DNA from: CALARM01 sp040217695
Lineage (GTDB): Bacteria; Vulcanimicrobiota; SpSt-956; JAKJGF01
Direction of reading: 5' to 3'
Length of the DNA stretch: 9,664 nt
Assembly (NCBI GenBank): GCA_040217695.1
Contig: JBEHWO010000269.1
Location: 1 to 9,664, forward strand
The position numbers and the translations under genes are program-made. The notes under the pieces were generated by a model, which saw nothing but the letters and a program-made list of their open reading frames with translations, made no database searches and had not been told where the DNA came from. Of this stretch, positions 5,854-9,664 are shown one piece after another. Position 1 is the stretch's first letter. Each line of letters starts with the position of its first letter.

Positions 5854-5885
5854 CTCCCGTCACGCGTTACGCGTTACGCGTCACG
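5854..5885 (-). repeat. Heptamer array downstream of the MCP gene (arm B of an inverted pair)
   Basis: On the + strand this reads CTCC followed by four heptamers CGTCACG, CGTTACG, CGTTACG and CGTCACG (5858-5885). It is therefore in the opposite orientation to the other arrays. G/A variation occurs only at the central base of each heptamer, as in arm A. Confidence 0.85.
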
Positions 5886-5922
5886 AGAGCATGTATGTAT
5901 TATTTATGCTCATCTCAGTAGT

Positions 5923-5959
5923 GCTCAGAATGAGCGGTAAGTAATCGCGCCGGCTCATT
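5923..5959. other. Overlapping GCTCA dyads just after the MCP stop codon
   Basis: Two mutually exclusive hairpins share one arm. GCTCA-GAA-TGAGC spans 5923-5935, and AATGAGCGG (5929-5937) can instead pair with CCGGCTCATT (5950-5959) with one bulge. A third option pairs GGTAAGTAA with the TTACTCACC that begins in the second stem. They lie 18-54 nt after the MCP stop codon in the - strand transcript. No T-run follows, so a classical intrinsic terminator is not supported. Confidence 0.3.
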
Positions 5960-5976
5960 ACTCACCACTCACTCAT

Positions 5977-8900
5977 TTAAAATCTCACATACTCATCATC
6001 TTCGCTGTCTCTTGCCGTAAGGCTTAACATCACACCTTTTCCTGATGTAGTAATAACTTTTGGATCTTTTACAGCTTCCTGTATAGCAGGTTTTTCTTTG
6101 ACCTTATGCTGCTTTTTCCCCTGGCTTTTAACACCGCCATAGATCTTCTTACCGGCACTGTCGTCATCCAATTTGAAAAAGGTTATAAGTTCCTTTAATT
6201 GTTCCGCCTGGCTCAAAAGCTCTTCTGCCGTGGCAGACATTTCTTCGGAAGCGCCGGCATTCTGCTGTATTACCTGGTCAAGTTGCTGTATTGCCATATT
6301 TATCTGTTCTGATCCCACATTCTGTTCGTTGCTGGCAGCGCTTATTTCCTGTACCAGATCTGCTGTCTTCTGTATGGCAGGTACCATCTGAGTTAACATT
6401 GCTCCTGCTTTTTCTGCCACTTCCACGCTTGCGACAGATAATTTCCCTATCTCCTGTGCTGCCATCTGACTTCTTTCTGCAAGACTCCTTACTTCGGAAG
6501 CAACGACAGCGAAACCTTTTCCATGTTCACCTGCTCTCGCCGCTTCAATGGCTGCATTGAGAGCAAGCATATTTGTCTGTCTTGCAATTTCCTCTATTAT
6601 GGAAATCTTCCCTGCTATTTCCTTCATGGCATTGACTGTTTCCGATACTGCCTGACCGCCTTCTTTTGCATCTGCCGCGGCTTTAATCGCAATCTTCTGA
6701 GTCTGTGCCGAATTATCTGCATTCTGTTTTATATTTGCAGTCATTTCCTCCATAGATGACGAAACCTCTTCTGCAGAAGCAGACTGTTCCGTAGCTCCCT
6801 GAGAAATCTGCTCCGCACTTGACGTCAGTTCATGACTCCCTGTTGCCACATTATTTGCCGACAGTTTAACATTTGTAACTACTTCCTTCAGGGAAACAAC
6901 CATCTGTTTTAAAGCAATCATAAGTCTGTCATTACCTGACCGTTCTGTTACATTTACCAGGAGATTACCCGATGCAATCTCTTCTGCAATGGCGGTAATA
7001 TTATTGAATGAATCTATGCAATCATTCAGATTATTCTTTAATTCATTGAAATCTCCGCTGTAATGTTCCATAATGACAGGCGGAATATCTCCTTTGCTTA
7101 TTCTGTCAATATATTCTGCAGCTATATTAAGAGGGCCTATGACTGCGTCCAGTGTATCATTTACCCCCTGAACGATTTTCCTGTAATCGCCCTGATGTTT
7201 TGTCACATCTGCCCTTGTATCGAGCTTTCCCTTTACTGCTGCAGAAGACAGCATATTTACATCTATTACGAGAGCTTTTATGGCATTTATGGACTGCTCT
7301 ATGGAGTTAGCTATATTTGAGAACATTTCCTCTGCCATTGCCGTATCAGTGTCACCTTTTTCGACTTCCAGTTGAAAATCCATATGTCCGCAGGAAAGAT
7401 TGCTCAGTGTATCTATGACCTTCATCACTTCATTTTCCTGATATTCCCTTATTTTCTTTGCCACTTTCTCTGCTTTCTTTATTTCTGTCAGATCGGACAC
7501 AAACTCTGTAACACCTATAATCTTGCCCTGTTCATCTCTGATAGGAATACCCGTGTAAGATATTTCCATATCCATTCCTGCAGGATGGGCATCCGTTTCG
7601 GAACTGCATGTCCTTCCTTCCTGCATGGCTTTTGTACAGGCACATTTAGAGGATCTGCAGTCGGAAGCTCTGAACAGATCATAACATTTTGAACCGGCAA
7701 GCTGTGCTTTATTCTGCCTGAGCAGAGTTGCTGCAGTCTGATTTATATACTGGACGTTCATTTCTTTATCCATTGTTACCATAGGAGAAGGCATGGAGTC
7801 CAGATATCCTACGAGAGTATTCAATGTTCTGTTAATACCTTCAACAATCTTCTTGAAATCTCCCTGATGTTTTACCGCATCTGCTCTTATGTCAAGCTTC
7901 CCTATCATCATTGCCTGAACCAGCATATTAATATCGTTCATCATAGCATTGATGGCATCTATACAGGTATTCAGATTATTCTTAATTTCATTGAAATCGC
8001 CCCTGTACGTATCGGTAATCCTGGGAGGTATGTCACCTTTACTTATCCTGTCAACATATTCGGCAGATACATTCAGAGGGCCTACCACTGCATCAAGGGT
8101 TTCATTTATGCCTTTCAGGATTTTCCTGAAATCTCCGTCAAATTTTGACAGGTCTCCCCTGACATCCAGTTTCCCTTCTGTCGCAGCTACAGTAAGTTTA
8201 TTTACTTCAGTTATCAAATCAGTAAGGTAAGAGACCATACCCTTTAATGAAATCATAAGCTTATCCTGGGCAGAACGTTCTCTTACGACCACATTCAGAT
8301 TGCCCTTTGAAATATTTACTGCAATATCGGTTATATCTGTCAGTGCTTCTATAAGCTGGTTTATATTATTTTTAATTTCATTAAAATCTCCCTGATAGTG
8401 GTCGGTAATCTTGGGAGGAACATCTCCTTTCGAAATCCTGTCAATATATTCGGCAGCTACATTCAGCGGTTTAATGACTGCATCCAGAAGGCCGTTTATA
8501 CCTTCTATGATGGATCTGAATTCAAAATTGATACGTTCAGGTTCACCTCTCACATCCAGCTTTCCGGCAGTTGTAGCTTTAATGAGTCTTTCAGTCTCAC
8601 TCTGTAAACTTTTAATGATACCTGTTATATTCTGAACAATAAACAACCCGAAAAAGAGTGTAAGTACTATGGCAAAGATGGCTATAAAAAAGGCCATCTT
8701 TTTTATGTTATTCAATCCGTCCAGAAACTCTTCATGATAGGCGCTGCATCCTATAACCCACTTCCATTCCGGAAAATACACACAGCCTGCAACCTTCATT
8801 CTTGCCTTTTTCTCACCTTTATTAATCCAGGGATAATAAGAAATATAAGACTCTCCTTCTTTCAGTTTTGTTGTATTATTTATTATATCCTGAATAAATA

Positions 8901-9663
8901 AATTTCCCGAAGAATCTTCGGCATTCCATATATTTTCTCCGTCCCTTGTTCTTCCGGCAGATAGAATGTAATCCCCTTTATTCTTTCCTTCACTTCCGTC
9001 CAGAATATAAACATATCCCGTTTTACCTATAACCAGTTTTGAAATACTATCCAGCAAAGGTTTCTGGCATAATTTCTCATCCATACCCACATATAATGCG
9101 CCAACAATATTACCTCTGTTATCCTTTATCGGCTCATAGGCAGTAAGATACCATTTACCGACCACCATGGCTCTGCCCCGAAATATTTCTCCCCTCATGA
9201 CAGTTTCATATACCTGGGAAGAGGCAGGTATATATGTCCCGACAGCTCTCACGCCGTCTTTTTTCACATTGGTAGATATTCTCAATAAACCTTCCGGTAT
9301 GACCTGAAATATGGTACATGTCACACCCAGCATTTTCTGTACTTTATCCACTCCTTCATAGTTATAGGCAACATTTCTGCCATTCATCTTCATAGAAGGT
9401 ATTGAGATTTTCCTTGTAGACTTATCATCCTGATTTACCGCATTAAGCTCAATCAAATTACTTTCATCCATCTCGGGTCTGGAAGTAAAGATTGTATGTT
9501 CTGCCACTGTTAAATTACTGTTCAAATTACTCTGCAGCAGTACATAAACATTCCTGACTTCCTCTGAAATAACAAGGCCCTGCTGTTTCAGATTGGCTTC
9601 AATCTGTTTCAATGTTTCTTGTCTTGCAGTATTATAACTGAAAAAACCGAGCACAATGATCGG
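5977..9663 (-). CDS. Large methyl-accepting chemotaxis protein with Cache, about ten HAMP-like units and a Cys-rich PAS (5' end outside window)
   Basis: At least 1,228 residues are visible. The frame is open to the window edge, and the GTG at 9654 lies inside the first membrane helix (PIIVLGFFSY), so the true start is outside. Numbering from that GTG, residues ~25-305 are a periplasmic Cache_3-Cache_2-type sensor (WYLTAYEPIKDNRGNIVGAL, GKTGYVYILDG, PEWKWVIGCSAY). Residues ~319-341 are the second membrane helix. Residues ~345-617 are six HAMP-like units, ~618-727 a PAS domain with Cys657, 666, 671, 673 and 683, and ~736-925 four more HAMP-like units. Residues ~926-1162 are the coiled-coil signalling domain with the conserved tip ARQTNMLALNAAIEAARAGE. 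After a Lys-rich linker the protein ends EYVRF. Typical MCPs have about 550 residues and one HAMP, so this is over twice the usual length. It should couple ligand binding to a CheW-CheA array. It lies upstream of the receiver gene on the same strand. Confidence 0.96.
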   Translation of the reverse strand, partial: PIIVLGFFSYNTARQETLKQIEANLKQQGLVISEEVRNVYVLLQSNLNSNLTVAEHTIFTSRPEMDESNLIELNAVNQDDKSTRKISIPSMKMNGRNVAYNYEGVDKVQKMLGVTCTIFQVIPEGLLRISTNVKKDGVRAVGTYIPASSQVYETVMRGEIFRGRAMVVGKWYLTAYEPIKDNRGNIVGALYVGMDEKLCQKPLLDSISKLVIGKTGYVYILDGSEGKNKGDYILSAGRTRDGENIWNAEDSSGNLFIQDIINNTTKLKEGESYISYYPWINKGEKKARMKVAGCVYFPEWKWVIGCSAYHEEFLDGLNNIKKMAFFIAIFAIVLTLFFGLFIVQNITGIIKSLQSETERLIKATTAGKLDVRGEPERINFEFRSIIEGINGLLDAVIKPLNVAAEYIDRISKGDVPPKITDHYQGDFNEIKNNINQLIEALTDITDIAVNISKGNLNVVVRERSAQDKLMISLKGMVSYLTDLITEVNKLTVAATEGKLDVRGDLSKFDGDFRKILKGINETLDAVVGPLNVSAEYVDRISKGDIPPRITDTYRGDFNEIKNNLNTCIDAINAMMNDINMLVQAMMIGKLDIRADAVKHQGDFKKIVEGINRTLNTLVGYLDSMPSPMVTMDKEMNVQYINQTAATLLRQNKAQLAGSKCYDLFRASDCRSSKCACTKAMQEGRTCSSETDAHPAGMDMEISYTGIPIRDEQGKIIGVTEFVSDLTEIKKAEKVAKKIREYQENEVMKVIDTLSNLSCGHMDFQLEVEKGDTDTAMAEEMFSNIANSIEQSINAIKALVIDVNMLSSAAVKGKLDTRADVTKHQGDYRKIVQGVNDTLDAVIGPLNIAAEYIDRISKGDIPPVIMEHYSGDFNELKNNLNDCIDSFNNITAIAEEIASGNLLVNVTERSGNDRLMIALKQMVVSLKEVVTNVKLSANNVATGSHELTSSAEQISQGATEQSASAEEVSSSMEEMTANIKQNADNSAQTQKIAIKAAADAKEGGQAVSETVNAMKEIAGKISIIEEIARQTNMLALNAAIEAARAGEHGKGFAVVASEVRSLAERSQMAAQEIGKLSVASVEVAEKAGAMLTQMVPAIQKTADLVQEISAASNEQNVGSEQINMAIQQLDQVIQQNAGASEEMSATAEELLSQAEQLKELITFFKLDDDSAGKKIYGGVKSQGKKQHKVKEKPAIQEAVKDPKVITTSGKGVMLSLTARDSEDDEYVRF
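6880..8592 (-). repeat. Tandem HAMP-unit repeats inside the MCP gene
   Basis: Three unit types recur: a (GKLDVRG...GINETLDAV), b (EYVDRISKGDIPP...GDFNEIKNNL) and c (ISKGNL...ERS...LMISLK). The order is a-b-c (8200-8592), a-b-a (7804-8199), then the PAS (about 7474-7803), one divergent unit, and a-b-c again (6880-7257). The first two a-b blocks are offset by exactly 130 residues (390 bp). The outer a-b-c blocks match along b and c at a 445-residue offset. This indicates growth by duplication of multi-unit blocks rather than of single HAMPs. Confidence 0.8.
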
Positions 9664-9664
9664 C

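Larger units (their letters stand above)
5725..5885. repeat. 32-bp inverted repeat formed by two opposed heptamer arrays (loop 97 nt)
   Basis: Arms 5725-5756 and 5854-5885 are complementary over 32 positions with three differences. In the - strand transcript one of these is a G-U pair and two are A-C mismatches, so a long stem is possible in RNA. The stem would close a 97-nt loop and end two bases before the receiver gene's GGAG. The loop holds a small perfect dyad, TGACC-ATAC-GGTCA (5772-5785), and two A-rich runs (T-rich in the transcript, about 5805-5825). The whole lies in the MCP-receiver intergenic region. It could act as a leader structure, an mRNA processing/stabilising element, or only a repeat pair. 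Confidence 0.6.

Noticed and set aside
5725..5885. Insertion sequence or MITE ends
   Set aside because: The inverted arms consist entirely of heptamers plus GGAG, without a transposase or a visible target-site duplication; the other arrays are in direct orientation.
7515..7700. 61-codon - strand ORF inside the MCP PAS region
   Set aside because: Alternative frame within the MCP coding sequence; the MCP frame carries clear PAS and HAMP homology and no start signal supports the short frame.
9652..9654. GTG as the true start of the MCP
   Set aside because: The frame is open upstream (PII before it) and the residues on both sides form the first membrane helix, so the gene continues past the window edge.

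Overview
The window (about 9.7 kb, roughly 40% G+C by eye) comes from a motile or surface-sensing, two-membrane bacterium with a large signalling repertoire. The evidence is a periplasmic Cache-type chemoreceptor, CheW, cytoplasmic GAF/PAS histidine kinases and a sigma54-dependent response regulator. Together with the AT-rich codon use and short intergenic heptamer arrays, this style fits Desulfobacterota (deltaproteobacteria), Nitrospirota or their relatives. I cannot place it more precisely without database searches.

Layout. At the left edge is the 3' end of a TPR-repeat protein gene on the + strand. Everything else is on the - strand and is transcribed right to left: a very large methyl-accepting chemotaxis protein (5' end outside the window), a stand-alone degenerate receiver-domain protein, a soluble GAF-PAS-PAS histidine kinase, a REC-PAS-AAA+-Fis (NtrC-class) response regulator 25 bp after it, a 38-codon remnant of the 3' end of cheA, and an intact cheW. 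The TPR gene and cheW converge.

How the parts relate. The MCP, cheA remnant and cheW look like the remains of a chemosensory operon (mcp...cheA-cheW). Only the last strand-forming part of CheA's CheW-like domain survives. It is out of frame with, and begins at, the stop codon of the response regulator. The kinase/regulator pair therefore appears to sit where the body of cheA once was. The single-domain receiver lacks the phosphorylatable Asp and the switch Thr/Ser. The MCP, the kinase and the regulator each contain a PAS domain with an unusual cluster of cysteines, suggesting a shared type of ligand or redox sensing (inference).

Non-coding structure. Four of the intergenic spaces that could hold repeats carry arrays of the heptamer CGTGACG (or CGTCACG/CGTTACG): one array between the TPR gene and cheW, two between the kinase and the receiver gene, and two inverted arrays between the receiver gene and the MCP. 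The inverted pair could form a 32-bp stem ending just upstream of the receiver gene's Shine-Dalgarno. The pair before the kinase belongs to a duplicated composite element whose copies differ in length by exactly two heptamers. No RNA genes, CRISPR array, IS element or integrase are seen.
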